Shown one piece after another: positions 25,380 to 33,988 of a DNA stretch of 64,000 bases. Location of the stretch: contig NZ_LBJG01000018.1 of NCBI RefSeq assembly GCF_028128765.1, forward strand, positions 84,499-148,498. The letters are read 5' to 3'. Below the pieces are notes generated by a model. The model was not told the origin of the DNA and made no database searches. It saw nothing but the letters and a program-made list of their open reading frames with translations. The DNA comes from Bradyrhizobium sp. CCBAU 51627 (GTDB lineage Bacteria > Pseudomonadota > Alphaproteobacteria > Rhizobiales > Xanthobacteraceae). A program made the translations under genes and the position numbers. The first letter of the stretch is position 1. Each line of letters begins with the position of its first letter.

Positions 25380-26374
25380 CCGATCCGAGTCTTCAACTGC
25401 CTGATCACGTCAGGAATCGTCCGGCCTTCGGCGCGCGCCTGGAACGTCAGGGCCATGCGGTGCTTCAGCACCGGCTCGGCAAGATCGAGCACGTCGTCGA
25501 CCGAGGGCGCCAGACGTCCGTCGATCAGCGCGCGTGCGCGCACCGCAAGCATCAAGGATTGGCTGGCGCGCGGGCCGGGGCCCCAGGCGATGAACTTGCC
25601 GGCCTCGCCGCTTTCGGCACCCGGACGGGCCGAGCGCACCAGCGACAAAATCGCTTCAACCACGGAATCGCCGACCGGCAGGCGGCGCACCAGCCGCTGT
25701 GCCGTGATCAGCGCATCAGATGTCATCGAGCCCTTCGCCAGCGTCTCCTCGGCGCCCGTTGTCTCGAACAGGATGCGGCGCTCGGCATCGCGATCGGGAT
25801 AATCGACGTCGATCTCCATCAGGAAACGGTCGAGTTGCGCTTCGGGCAGCGGATAGGTGCCTTCCTGCTCCAGCGGGTTTTGCGTCGCCAGCACGTGGAA
25901 CGGTTTGGGTAGATCGTGCCGCGCGCCGGCGACCGTGATGTGCTGCTCCTGCATCGCCTGCAGCAGCGCCGATTGCGTGCGCGGTGAGGCGCGGTTGATC
26001 TCGTCGGCCATCAACAGCTGCGCAAAGACGGGGCCTGCGATGAAGCGGAACGAGCGCTTGCCCGCGGTGCTCTCGTCAAGCACTTCGGCGCCGAGAATGT
26101 CCGACGGCATCAGATCGGGCGTGAACTGGATGCGCTTGGCATCGAGCCCGAGCGTGACGCCGAGCGTCTCGACCAGCTTGGTCTTGGCGAGACCGGGCAC
26201 GCCGATCAGGAGCGCGTGGCCGCCGGAGAGGATGGTGACGAGCGTGTTCTCGATCACGCGATCCTGGCCGAAGATCACTGATGCGATCGCGTCCTTCGCC
26301 GCGCGCACTTGGGCCGACACCTGCTCGGCCGAACGAACGATGCCGTCTTCGAGCTTCTCGACACTTTCCGCCAT
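25376..26374 (-). CDS. MoxR-family AAA+ ATPase
   Basis: 332 residues. Walker A reads [12 protein letters not shown] (near residue 58), Walker B is [19 protein letters not shown], sensor 1 is in [24 protein letters not shown], and sensor 2 follows in the ARALIDGR region. MoxR ATPases act as chaperone-like remodellers for complexes that include vWA proteins. This is the first gene of an operon with DUF58, BatA/DUF4159 and a further large membrane protein. It is divergent from the DUF1285 gene; the 260-bp gap should hold both promoters but no clear operator was identified. Confidence 0.92.
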   Translation of the reverse strand: MAESVEKLEDGIVRSAEQVSAQVRAAKDAIASVIFGQDRVIENTLVTILSGGHALLIGVPGLAKTKLVETLGVTLGLDAKRIQFTPDLMPSDILGAEVLDESTAGKRSFRFIAGPVFAQLLMADEINRASPRTQSALLQAMQEQHITVAGARHDLPKPFHVLATQNPLEQEGTYPLPEAQLDRFLMEIDVDYPDRDAERRILFETTGAEETLAKGSMTSDALITAQRLVRRLPVGDSVVEAILSLVRSARPGAESGEAGKFIAWGPGPRASQSLMLAVRARALIDGRLAPSVDDVLDLAEPVLKHRMALTFQARAEGRTIPDVIRQLKTRIG

Positions 26375-26634
26375 ACGCTCGCTCCTTCAGCCTGCCACGC
26401 GGCTTTCCTGCGTCGTCAAATGATCGCATCAACTTGCATCATGGGCCCTATGCTAAACTTGCAGGAACGCCATGTATTCGTTGAATTAACCTATCCCCAC
26501 CTTATCGGCTTCGGGTTATGTACGGCATCACGAAGTGGAGACCTCCACACCGGACTTGCCCGGGGTGGAACCGGATAGTTACGTACAACGTAGACCTGCA
26601 CCAATCGTGCCAAATGACAAAGTCAGGGCAAACC

Positions 26635-27246
26635 ATGGCGAACCAAGGGCAGAGCGCCGATCGCGGTCTTGAAGGGCTGACTGCCGCCGCCCAGAGTGCC
26701 GCCAAGGCCGAAGGCGCCAAAAAGGGCCTGCCTCCAGTGCATCTGTGGAATCCGCCGTTCTGCGGCGATCTCGACATCCGAATCGCCTCCGACGGTACTT
26801 GGTTCTACATGGGCACGCCAATCGGGCGTCACGCGCTCGTGCGCCTGTTTTCGACCATCCTCAAGCGCGAAGGCGACAAGCACTTCCTCGTCACGCCGGT
26901 GGAGAAGGTCGGCATCCGCGTCGACGATGCGCCGTTCATGGCGGTCGAGATGCAAAAGCACGGCGAGGACAACCGGCGCGTACTGAGCTTCCGTACCAAT
27001 GTCGGCGACTGGGTCACCTGCGATGCCGCGCACCGGCTGCGCTTCGAGCAGGCGGCGGACGGTGGCCTGACGCCGTATCTGCATGTCCGCGCCGACCTCT
27101 GGGCCAAGGTTACCCGCGCGCTCTATTACGATCTGGTTGACATGGGCGAGGAGCGGATGGTCGATGGCCAGCCGATGTTCGGCGTCGAATCATCAGGCGA
27201 ATTCTTCGCCATGGCCGACGCGGAGCAGGTGAGGGCCGCACTTTGA
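26635..27246 (+). CDS. DUF1285 family protein
   Basis: 203 residues. The stretch PPVHLWNPPFCGDLDIRIASDGTWFYMGTPIGR is the start of the DUF1285 fold, followed by ALVRLFSTILKREGDKHFLVTPVEKVGIRVDDAPF and NVGDWVTCDAAHRLRF. The family is widespread in proteobacteria and has no defined reaction. I start at the ATG at 26635, since the longer frame from 26518 runs through promoter-like sequence. It heads a compact operon: its stop overlaps the next start by TTGA. Confidence 0.8.
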   Translation: MANQGQSADRGLEGLTAAAQSAAKAEGAKKGLPPVHLWNPPFCGDLDIRIASDGTWFYMGTPIGRHALVRLFSTILKREGDKHFLVTPVEKVGIRVDDAPFMAVEMQKHGEDNRRVLSFRTNVGDWVTCDAAHRLRFEQAADGGLTPYLHVRADLWAKVTRALYYDLVDMGEERMVDGQPMFGVESSGEFFAMADAEQVRAAL

Positions 27247-27920
27247 ATTTGAACAAGCCCATCCCGACGAGCGAGCCGGCCGCCATGGGGGCCGCGGATT
27301 TCTTCGCCCGCTCGAAGGCGAGGCTCGGCTTCGATGTTCCGCCCGGCCTCTACGATCCCAACATCATTCCGGCGTCCGGCGACCCCGGCACCGACAAGAT
27401 GCTCGAGATCGTCGCGCGCGAGCAGCCGGTGCGCCCCGCCGCGGTCCTGATCGCGGTGGTCGATCATCCCGAGCCGACCATCCTCCTGACGCAGCGCTCG
27501 GCGCATCTCAACGATCACGCCGGCCAGATCGCCTTTCCCGGCGGCAAGATCGATGCGACCGATTCCTCGCCGCTTGACGCCGCATTGCGCGAGGCCGAGG
27601 AAGAGGTCGGGCTATCAAGAGATTTCGTCGAGCCGATCGGCTATCTCGATCTCTACGGCACGGCGTTCGGCTTCCGCATCCTGCCGACGGTGGCGAGGGT
27701 GCGGCCGGGTTTTCAGCTCACGATCAATCATTCCGAGGTTGATGACGCATTCGAAGTGCCGCTATCCTTCCTGATGAATCCGGTGAACCACCAGGTGCAC
27801 AGCAAGGAATTCCGCGGCATGGAGCGGTTTTATTATGCCATGCCGTTCGCGGAGCGTTACATCTGGGGGGCTACGGCCGGGATGCTGCGTGTGTTGTATG
27901 AGCGGATCTATTCATCATGA
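27243..27920 (+). CDS. NUDIX hydrolase, CoA pyrophosphatase type
   Basis: 225 residues with the combined CoA-NUDIX pattern: ILLTQRSAHLNDHAGQIAFPGG followed by the Nudix box GGKIDATDSSPLDAALREAEEEVGL. The LLTxRSxxLxxHxGQxxFPGG block is the one known from CoA diphosphatases (NudL/YeaB, Nudt7), so hydrolysis of CoA or acyl-CoA to phosphopantetheine products is the likely reaction. The start is a TTG at 27243 overlapping the previous stop (TTGA), an unusual but consistent coupled start; a downstream ATG at 27285 is possible. The gene overlaps DUF6111 by 4 nt. Confidence 0.88.
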   Translation: MNLNKPIPTSEPAAMGAADFFARSKARLGFDVPPGLYDPNIIPASGDPGTDKMLEIVAREQPVRPAAVLIAVVDHPEPTILLTQRSAHLNDHAGQIAFPGGKIDATDSSPLDAALREAEEEVGLSRDFVEPIGYLDLYGTAFGFRILPTVARVRPGFQLTINHSEVDDAFEVPLSFLMNPVNHQVHSKEFRGMERFYYAMPFAERYIWGATAGMLRVLYERIYSS

Positions 27921-28180
27921 TCCGGCCGGTTCTGACCGAGATCGGAATCTTCCTCATTCCCTTTGCCGTCTATGCGCTGTTCCTCGCCGCCACGCGCTCC
28001 GGCCTGTTCGTGCAATCGTCCTGGCCGATCACCGTCGTCGCGCGCCTGATCCTGGTGGCGCTCGTGCTCGTGATCGGCGGGCTGATTGGCCTTGCGCATT
28101 TCTCCGGCGCCGCGCCGAATTCGACCTACATTCCCGCCCATATCGAGAACGGCAAGCTCGTGCCGGGCAGGGACAGCTGA
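27917..28180 (+). CDS. DUF6111 family small membrane protein
   Basis: 87 residues with two transmembrane helices (LTEIGIFLIPFAVYALFLAA and VARLILVALVLVIGGLIGLA) and a short polar C-terminus (YIPAHIENGKLVPGRDS). The sequence agrees with what I know of DUF6111, a Rhizobiales family commonly found between the CoA-type NUDIX gene and the CCA-adding enzyme gene. No function is known. ATGA overlap with the previous gene indicates translational coupling. Confidence 0.8.
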   Translation: MIRPVLTEIGIFLIPFAVYALFLAATRSGLFVQSSWPITVVARLILVALVLVIGGLIGLAHFSGAAPNSTYIPAHIENGKLVPGRDS

Positions 28181-28202
28181 ATGGAAGGATAAGAGCCGGA
28201 CG

Positions 28203-29468
28203 ATGAGCGCGGAGCCGATACTTGCCCCCATTCTTGCCGGTGCGCCCTGGCTGACCGCAGGTGGCACGGCGCGCGTCCTGCAATTGCTCAACGCAGGTGG
28301 CGAGGAAGCGCGCGTCGTCGGCGGCACCGTCCGCAACGCGCTGCTCGGCCTGACGCCTGGTGACCTGGACATCGCGACCACGGCGCTGCCGGACGAGGTG
28401 GTGCGGCGTGCCAAAGCGGCGGGCATCAAGAGCGTGCCGACCGGCATCGACCACGGCACCATCACCCTGGTGATCGATGGTGCGCCTTACGAAGTCACGA
28501 CGCTGCGCGAGGACACCGAGACCTTCGGCCGCAAGGCGAAGGTCGCCTTCGGCCGCGACTGGGTCAAGGACGCCGAGCGGCGCGACTTCACCATGAACGG
28601 CCTGTCGGTCGATGCGAACGGCGTGGTCTACGACTATGTCGGCGGCATCGCCGATGCCAAGGCGCGGCGCGTGCGCTTCATCGGCGATCCCGACCAGCGC
28701 ATCGCCGAGGATTACTTGCGCATCCTGCGTTTCTTCCGCATCCATGCCGCCTTCGGTGCCGGCGAGCCTGATCGCGACGGCTATCTCGCCTGCATCCGCG
28801 GCCGCGCCGGCCTTGCGACCCTTTCGGCCGAGCGCGTGCGCATGGAGATGCTGAAGCTGCTGGTGGCATCAGGTGCATCCGCCGCCGCGCTTGCGATGGC
28901 CGAGGCCGGCCTGCTGCAAGCCCTCATCGGCGGCGTCGCCTATACCGGGCCGCTGAATGCGATGATCGCGATCGAGCGCGCGCTCGATCTGCCGGCGAGC
29001 AGCACGCGGCGCCTCGCCGCGCTGACGGTGGCCGTCACCGAAGACGCCAAGCGCGTCGCCGCGCGGCTCCGGCTTTCCAATGCGGAAGCCAAGGCGCTGG
29101 ATTCGATGGGCCATCGCTGGTGGCGGCTGGCCGCCAGGGACGAGGCCAATGCGCGGCGGCTGGTGTATCGGCTCGGTCCCGAGCGCTATCACGATCGCGT
29201 GTTGCTGGCCTGGGCGCGAGCCGGCGGCGATATCAGCGCCTCGCGCTGGCGTGCGCTCGCCGAGTTGCCGCAGCGCTGGACTGCGCCGAAATTTCCGCTG
29301 AAGGCCGCCGACTTCATCGCGCGCGGCCTGACGGAAGGACCTGCACTCGGACATGTGTTGACACTGGCCGAGGACGCTTGGCTTGCGGCGGATTTTCCAC
29401 TAGAGGAAACCGCACTCGCCGCCATCGCCGATCAAGCAACAGCACGCGCCACTCGCGAGAAGAATTGA
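28203..29468 (+). CDS. cca: CCA tRNA nucleotidyltransferase
   Basis: 421 residues. Adds or repairs the 3'-terminal CCA of tRNA. The class II nucleotidyltransferase head is clear: RVVGGTVRNALLG (G-G-x-V-R-x-x-L), PGDLDIATTALPDEV with the catalytic D-x-D, TGIDHGTITLVIDG, AERRDFTMNGLSVD, and the neck motifs DPDQRIAEDYLRILRFFRIHA. The C-terminal half is the helical tRNA-binding part. The ATG at 28203 follows the DUF6111 gene by 22 bp with AAGGATAAGAG upstream. The stop overlaps the start of the TauE/SafE gene. Confidence 0.94.
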   Translation: MSAEPILAPILAGAPWLTAGGTARVLQLLNAGGEEARVVGGTVRNALLGLTPGDLDIATTALPDEVVRRAKAAGIKSVPTGIDHGTITLVIDGAPYEVTTLREDTETFGRKAKVAFGRDWVKDAERRDFTMNGLSVDANGVVYDYVGGIADAKARRVRFIGDPDQRIAEDYLRILRFFRIHAAFGAGEPDRDGYLACIRGRAGLATLSAERVRMEMLKLLVASGASAAALAMAEAGLLQALIGGVAYTGPLNAMIAIERALDLPASSTRRLAALTVAVTEDAKRVAARLRLSNAEAKALDSMGHRWWRLAARDEANARRLVYRLGPERYHDRVLLAWARAGGDISASRWRALAELPQRWTAPKFPLKAADFIARGLTEGPALGHVLTLAEDAWLAADFPLEETALAAIADQATARATREKN

Positions 29469-30235
29469 CCATCGTCTCAGGCTTCGCCGACATCTCGATT
29501 TTCCGGCTGCTGCTGGTCGCGATGATGGCGTTGTTAGCTTCGATCATCGGTGGTCTTGCCGGCTACGGCACCGGCGCCCTGATGCCCCTGGTGCTGGTGC
29601 CGCTGGTCGGCGCCGAGCCGGTGGTGCCGATCATCGCGATCTCAGCGCTCTTCACCAATTCCAGCCGCGCCGTTGCTTATCTCCGTTACGCCGACCGCCG
29701 CCGCGCAGCAATCGTGCTCGCCTGCGCCGCGCTGACGACTGCGCTCGGCGCCTACGGCTACACGCGCCTCACCAATGCCGGCGCGGCGATCGTGATCGGT
29801 GCCATGCTGATCCTGAGCGTGCCGCTGCGACGCGTCCTGCGTCGGCGTGAGGTCAAGATCGGCAACACCGGCCTTGCGGCCGGATCCGTCGGCTACGGCG
29901 TTCTGGTCGGCGGCACGTCGGGCTCGGGCGTGATCCTGCTCTCGCTGCTGATGGCGGCGGGCCTCGAAGGCGCCGCCGTGATCGCGACCGACGCGATGAT
30001 CTCGCTCGGCACCGGCCTCATCAAGATCTCGGTGTTCGGCCTCGCTGGCGCCGTCACCGCACAGGTGCTCGCCTTCGCGCTACTGATCGGCGGCATCGCC
30101 ATCCCCGGCGCGTTCCTGGCAAAAGCCTTCGTCGAGAGGATGCCGGTGCATATCCACGCCGCGATCCTCGACGTCGCCGTGATCACCGGTGGGCTGGTGA
30201 TGATCTCGGCGGCGGCGAAGCAGCTCGTTGGTTAG
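29465..30235 (+). CDS. Sulfite exporter TauE/SafE family permease
   Basis: 256 residues with about eight hydrophobic helices. The glycine-rich first repeat (LLASIIGGLAGYGTGALMPLVLVPLVG) and its second-half counterpart (GSVGYGVLVGGTSGSGVILLSLLMAAGLEG) form the internal duplication typical of TauE/SafE anion permeases, which move sulfite, sulfoacetate or other small organic anions. The TTG at 29465 overlaps the CCA-gene stop (TTGA), the second such overlap in this operon. Substrate is unknown; no sulfur genes are adjacent. Confidence 0.82.
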   Translation: MTIVSGFADISIFRLLLVAMMALLASIIGGLAGYGTGALMPLVLVPLVGAEPVVPIIAISALFTNSSRAVAYLRYADRRRAAIVLACAALTTALGAYGYTRLTNAGAAIVIGAMLILSVPLRRVLRRREVKIGNTGLAAGSVGYGVLVGGTSGSGVILLSLLMAAGLEGAAVIATDAMISLGTGLIKISVFGLAGAVTAQVLAFALLIGGIAIPGAFLAKAFVERMPVHIHAAILDVAVITGGLVMISAAAKQLVG

Positions 30236-30248
30236 ATGACGGCGGCCT

Positions 30249-30623
30249 CTACGCGGCAGGCGCCAGGACGCGCAGGCGATGACCGTCGGGATCGAGCGCA
30301 ACAAAGGTGTGTCCGAACGGCATCGCGGTTGGAGGCTGCGCGATCCGCACGCCACGGTTCGTCCAGGTTTCAAAGGTCGCGCGTACCGCCTCCGCGTCTG
30401 GCGCCGTCCATGAGATCTCGCTGCTGCCGGCCGCCGAAGCAGAAGGAGGCACGACGGCGTCCCGCTGCCACAGGCCCAGCATGGTGCCGTTCCCGAGCGG
30501 AAGCACCACGAACTTGGGAGATGATTGCGCGACGGGGCGCTCCAGCAGCGTCTGATAGAAGGTGGAGCTCGCTTGCGCGTCGTCGACATAGAGCACCACG
30601 AGGTTGAAATCGGCCATTTGCAT
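30249..30623 (-). CDS. VOC family protein (glyoxalase/dioxygenase-like)
   Basis: 124 residues with two beta-alpha-beta-beta-beta halves typical of vicinal-oxygen-chelate proteins: LVVLYVDDAQASSTFYQTLLERP in the first and PFGHTFVALDPDGHRLRVLAP in the second. The FVALDPDGHRLRV end resembles VOC proteins of the bleomycin-resistance/lactoylglutathione-lyase group. Metal ligands are not all evident. A perfect 21-bp palindrome lies just upstream (30664-30684) and the WYL-domain regulator follows it, so it is probably the regulated target. Confidence 0.82.
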   Translation of the reverse strand: MQMADFNLVVLYVDDAQASSTFYQTLLERPVAQSSPKFVVLPLGNGTMLGLWQRDAVVPPSASAAGSSEISWTAPDAEAVRATFETWTNRGVRIAQPPTAMPFGHTFVALDPDGHRLRVLAPAA

Positions 30624-30663
30624 CTCCTGTTCAGCTTGGCGATGGACGAGGCTTACAGGACGG

Positions 30664-30684
30664 TGCTGACAGTTTCTGTCAGCA
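30664..30684. promoter_or_regulatory. Palindromic operator of the VOC gene
   Basis: Perfect inverted repeat, 9-bp arms TGCTGACAG / CTGTCAGCA with a TTT centre, located 40 bp upstream of the VOC start and 3 bp after the regulator stop. The same palindrome with one mismatch lies upstream of the regulator gene. Confidence 0.75.
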
Positions 30685-30687
30685 TGG

Positions 30688-31374
30688 TCAGGACTCGCTC
30701 ATGCCCTCCAGCTGCTTCCACTCCCGCAGCAAGTCGGTGCAGCGTCGTGGATAGCGCCGCTCCGTGAGCGTGATCGACAGGATCCGGTCGGTGCGGAAAT
30801 GGCGGTAGTCGCCGCGGCTCTCGCACCAGGCGGCCACCATGCGTACAGAATCGAAAAACCCGAGCGCGATCGGCCAGATCGTGCGATGGGTGCGGTTGTC
30901 CCGTTCGTCGCAATAGGTGATGCGCAATTTGCGTTCCGTGCGGATGGCGGCCCGAATGATCGGCAATTCGGTATCGCCTGCCGCCGGATCACGGCGAGCG
31001 ACCATCAGGCTCGATGTTTCCAGCGTCCGCTGCAGATCGTCCGGCAGCACGGCCGCGATCTTCGCGAGCGCGTTTCGAGCCGCCTTTCCGAGCGGCTCAT
31101 CCGGCTGTGTGGCGACCCATCGGCCGCCCAGCACCAGGGCTTCGATCTCCTCTTCCGAGAACATCAAAGGCGGCAGCATGAACCCCGGCCGCAGCACATA
31201 GCCGATGCCGGCCTCACCATCGATATGGGCCCCTTGGCCCTTCAGTGTCTCGATATCCCGATAGATCGTCCGCAGCGAGACACCGAGTTCCTCGGCCAGC
31301 CGGCCTGCCGCGACGGGCCGCCGATGCCTGCGCAGGAGCTGGATCACATCAAGAAGGCGTTGAGCGCGCGACAT
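30688..31374 (-). CDS. HTH/WYL-domain transcriptional regulator (YafY family)
   Basis: 228 residues. The N-terminal winged helix (MSRAQRLLDVIQLLRRHRRPVAAGRLAEELGVSLRTIYRDIETL) is a standard HTH_11 DNA-binding domain; the WYL region follows (RKLRITYCDERDNRTHRTIWPIALGFFDSVRMVAAWCESRGDYRHFRTDRILSI), where the W-Y-L triad reads as IWPIAL...WCE, a common variant. WYL domains sense nucleotides or other ligands. The start is the ATG at 31374; a longer frame upstream crosses the operator and is unlikely. Matched palindromes on both sides of the gene indicate control of itself and of the VOC gene. Confidence 0.88.
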   Translation of the reverse strand: MSRAQRLLDVIQLLRRHRRPVAAGRLAEELGVSLRTIYRDIETLKGQGAHIDGEAGIGYVLRPGFMLPPLMFSEEEIEALVLGGRWVATQPDEPLGKAARNALAKIAAVLPDDLQRTLETSSLMVARRDPAAGDTELPIIRAAIRTERKLRITYCDERDNRTHRTIWPIALGFFDSVRMVAAWCESRGDYRHFRTDRILSITLTERRYPRRCTDLLREWKQLEGMSES

Positions 31375-31393
31375 GCCGGCTCTTATCACACGC

Positions 31394-31414
31394 TGCTGCC
31401 AGATTCTGTCAGCA
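31394..31414. promoter_or_regulatory. Palindromic operator of the WYL regulator gene
   Basis: Arms TGCTGCCAG / CTGTCAGCA with an ATT centre, the same palindrome as at 30664-30684 with one arm mismatch. It lies 20 bp upstream of the regulator ATG, where bound protein would block transcription (autorepression). Confidence 0.7.
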
Positions 31415-31530
31415 TCGGCTTTCCCCTTAGTCATTCGCGGTCGCGGCGCGGGAATCGAAGATCTGGTCATTTTGACTTGGGCCGTTAACTCGTCCGGCAA
31501 TGATTTTCTGCGATCAGCTTGGCTCTTTAA

Positions 31531-32226
31531 TTGAGCGGGTTCCGTAATGAAGGCTTCTTTGGCGCGGCTTGGAATTACGGCAGGAACACACGTATCTATC
31601 AAACCTCCGAACGGCAGACATTTCACACGGATTCGTCCGACGTGGTCGGACTGTTATGCATTCGCGAGGCGATGGAGGGAGGGGATTCGCTCCTCGTCAG
31701 CACGTCGACCATCTACAACGAGATGGTCGCAAGACGTCCCGACCTTGCGGCCCTCCTGTTCGAACCGATCGCCACCGACCGGCGCGGCGAGGTGCCGGAA
31801 AACGAAAAGCCCTACCTCGAAATTCCAGTATTGAATTGGCATGCGGGCTTCCTCACCGGGTTCTATCAGCGCCAATATATCGACAGCGCGCAGCGCTTTC
31901 CTGATGCGCCGAGACTGACGCCTGATCACGTCGAGGCGCTCGATCTCTTCGACGCGCTCGCAAATGACCCCAATCTGCATTTCAGCATGCGGCTTCAGCC
32001 TGGAGACATGCAGTTCGTCCACAATCATGCGCTGCTGCACGACCGGACCGGATTCCGCGATTGGCCCGATGCAAGCCGGAACCGTCATTTGCTGCGCCTC
32101 TGGCCCAGCATGGCAGGCGACCGGCCGCTACCCGATTGCTTCAAGCAGCGCTATGGCTCGATCGAGATCGGTAACCGTGGCGGCATCATCGTCAAAGGGA
32201 CCAGCCTGAACGTGCCGCTGGACTGA
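31531..32226 (+). pseudogene. TauD/TfdA family dioxygenase, N-terminally truncated
   Basis: The reading frame matches the C-terminal two thirds of Fe(II)/2-oxoglutarate dioxygenases: the metal motif H-x-D appears as RQTFHTDSSD near residue 32, followed by VVGLLCIREAMEGGDSLLVS, LQPGDMQFVHNHALLHDRTGF with the distal His, and RHLLRLWPS with the 2-oxoglutarate-binding Arg. Family members are usually about 320-350 residues; this frame gives 231, and an in-frame stop lies immediately before it (31528-31530). The missing N-terminal strands suggest a decayed or recombined gene. A short active enzyme cannot be excluded since all metal ligands remain. Confidence 0.7.
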
Positions 32227-32315
32227 CGGGTCCCATTACGTTCACGTCCATGCTGCATGCTCCGGGGGCTTGGCTGTGTCCATTCGCGGCGGCCGCTCGC
32301 GGTCTTCCGGACCGG

Positions 32316-32759
32316 TCAGCGAGACCCGGCCCCTCGCGTTAGGTCGGGCGAATATTTTCGCATCGCGCCTTCGTGAAAGTGTTCGATCTCCCCCTCCAGA
32401 TGCACCCAATGATGTTTCGACTGCTCGAATACCGATAACGCCGGGGCTGGGAAGTCAGGGGCGGCCAACGCACCAACGGCAACGCCGATCATCGATGGCA
32501 GCGCATCGGGCTTCCAGTAGACTGTCGAACCGCACGTTGGACAAAAATAAGTGCGCACCTTGCGGCCACTGTCGCCAACGCGGACGAACTCCGTAGCCGC
32601 ACCGGAAATCTCGACAGCGTCGATCGCGTAGAACGCGCCGACGCTGAATGGAGCGCCGGTCCGTCTCTGGCAAGCGCAACAATGGCACGCGACCACCAGC
32701 TTTGACTGATCTCGCACCTCGAGCTTGAGAGCACCGCAAAGGCATTGGGCGTCGGCCAT
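32316..32759 (-). CDS. GFA family protein (glutathione-dependent formaldehyde-activating fold)
   Basis: 147 residues with the Zn-binding Cys pattern of the family: QCLCGALKLE, ACHCCACQRRTGAPF and TYFCPTCGSTVYW. GFA proteins bind zinc and glutathione-like ligands; formaldehyde adduct formation is known for the founding member only. The neighbour genes do not indicate a pathway. The start at 32759 is the natural M-A-D-A beginning of the fold. Confidence 0.85.
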   Translation of the reverse strand: MADAQCLCGALKLEVRDQSKLVVACHCCACQRRTGAPFSVGAFYAIDAVEISGAATEFVRVGDSGRKVRTYFCPTCGSTVYWKPDALPSMIGVAVGALAAPDFPAPALSVFEQSKHHWVHLEGEIEHFHEGAMRKYSPDLTRGAGSR

Positions 32760-33008
32760 GGTCGATTCTCCGTCAAGCCGGTCAGGTGATATTGAATTTT
32801 AGGGATGGACGCGGGCCGGAGCGCTTTGGAAGCGACTGGCGGCATCAGAGGCGCGACCCGATCAAGGGATCAAGGGTGCGCGGGCACAAAGCAAGAGTAC
32901 ACCTCGCTGCAGCCCTCGACCAGTGAAAAGATCGACCACCACGATTCCGCAGGTCTGTTCGGGTCGGAACTGGTTTTGGCTTAAGGTGGCCGGAAGTTGC
33001 CGCGACGC

Positions 33009-33896
33009 TTACGAGATCTTCTTGTCAGCCTGCCAACATACCGTGGATGCTTCGTCGCGACTGCGACCGGGCGCATCAGCAGAGGGCTTCAGCAGCGCGC
33101 GGATCTTGTCCGCATCCGCGGGCGTTGCAGGGTTGTAGATCACCATGTTGAGGTCGGGGCGACCGTCAACGGCGAAGGTCGAAAACTCCATCGAGAGCGG
33201 CCCGGCGATGGGATGGTGCAGGACCTTCACGTTCTCGCCATGGCCTTGCACGTCGTTGTCGCGCCACATCGCGGCGAATTCGGCGCTTGTCGCGCAGAGC
33301 TCATCCACCAGCGATTGCACGTTGCGGGCCGCGCCCGCGCGCGCCACGTCGGCGCGGAAAGACGCCACCACATAGCGCGCAACGCTTTGCCAGTTGGGCT
33401 GCGCTGCCCGTATGCGGCTGTCGCGGAAAATCAGTCGCAGGACATTGCGTTGCCCTTCCGGCAGCGTGCTGTAGTCAGTGAGGATCGCCGCGGCGGCCGC
33501 GTTCCAGGCGATCACATCCCACGTCGCGGTGCGGATGAAGGCAGGGCTGCAGTCCAGTATGTCGAGCACGCGCTGCAGGCGGGGCGAGATGCCGTCGGGC
33601 GCTTGATATCGGACCTCTGGCGGCCGGCCCAGGCCGAGCAGGAAAAGATGTTCACGCTCGACGTCGGTCAGCATCATGGCGCGAGCAATGCGATCCAGCA
33701 CATCGGCGGAGGGCGCACCGCCGCGCCCCTGCTCGAGCCAAGTGTACCAGGTCGCACTCACATTCGCGCGCTGAGCCACTTCTTCGCGCCGAAGTCCCGG
33801 CGTTCGCCGCCGCTTCAGCGGCAGCCCGAACGACGTGGGATCGAGCTTGGCGCGGCGATCCCTCAAGTAAGCCCCAAGCGGATTGGCGTCCGTCAT
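33009..33896 (-). CDS. XRE helix-turn-helix regulator with MmyB-like ligand-binding domain
   Basis: 295 residues. The N-terminus (LGAYLRDRRAKLDP, then RRTPGLRREEVAQRANVSATWYTWLEQGRGGAPS) is the typical HTH of the MmyB group, whose conserved TPGLRREEVA block is present. The rest matches the MmyB-like PAS-type ligand domain (VIAWNAAAAAIL, RRNV-like LRLIFRD, LVDELCATSAEFAAMWRDNDV, VLHHPIAGPLSMEFSTFAVDG). Such regulators often repress an adjacent short-chain dehydrogenase. Here an SDR gene is divergent, with a small palindrome between. Confidence 0.88.
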   Translation of the reverse strand: MTDANPLGAYLRDRRAKLDPTSFGLPLKRRRTPGLRREEVAQRANVSATWYTWLEQGRGGAPSADVLDRIARAMMLTDVEREHLFLLGLGRPPEVRYQAPDGISPRLQRVLDILDCSPAFIRTATWDVIAWNAAAAAILTDYSTLPEGQRNVLRLIFRDSRIRAAQPNWQSVARYVVASFRADVARAGAARNVQSLVDELCATSAEFAAMWRDNDVQGHGENVKVLHHPIAGPLSMEFSTFAVDGRPDLNMVIYNPATPADADKIRALLKPSADAPGRSRDEASTVCWQADKKIS

Positions 33897-33907
33897 CCTG
33901 TTAGCGC

Positions 33908-33921
33908 TTATACCTGTATAA
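33908..33921. promoter_or_regulatory. Palindrome between XRE regulator and SDR gene
   Basis: TTATAC-CT-GTATAA, a perfect 6-bp inverted repeat with 2-bp spacer, 12 bp upstream of the regulator ATG and 68 bp upstream of the SDR ATG. It includes a TATAAT-like hexamer and may be the operator and/or -10 region. Confidence 0.4.
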
Positions 33922-33988
33922 TCTCACTACTTTACCCGAATGAACAACTTACCAATATCCCTCCATCTTGAACAGGGAGTTGGCCCTC

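Noticed and set aside
32760..33008. Gene in the 249-bp gap between the GFA and XRE genes
   Set aside because: Only short frames without ribosome-binding site or recognisable sequence.
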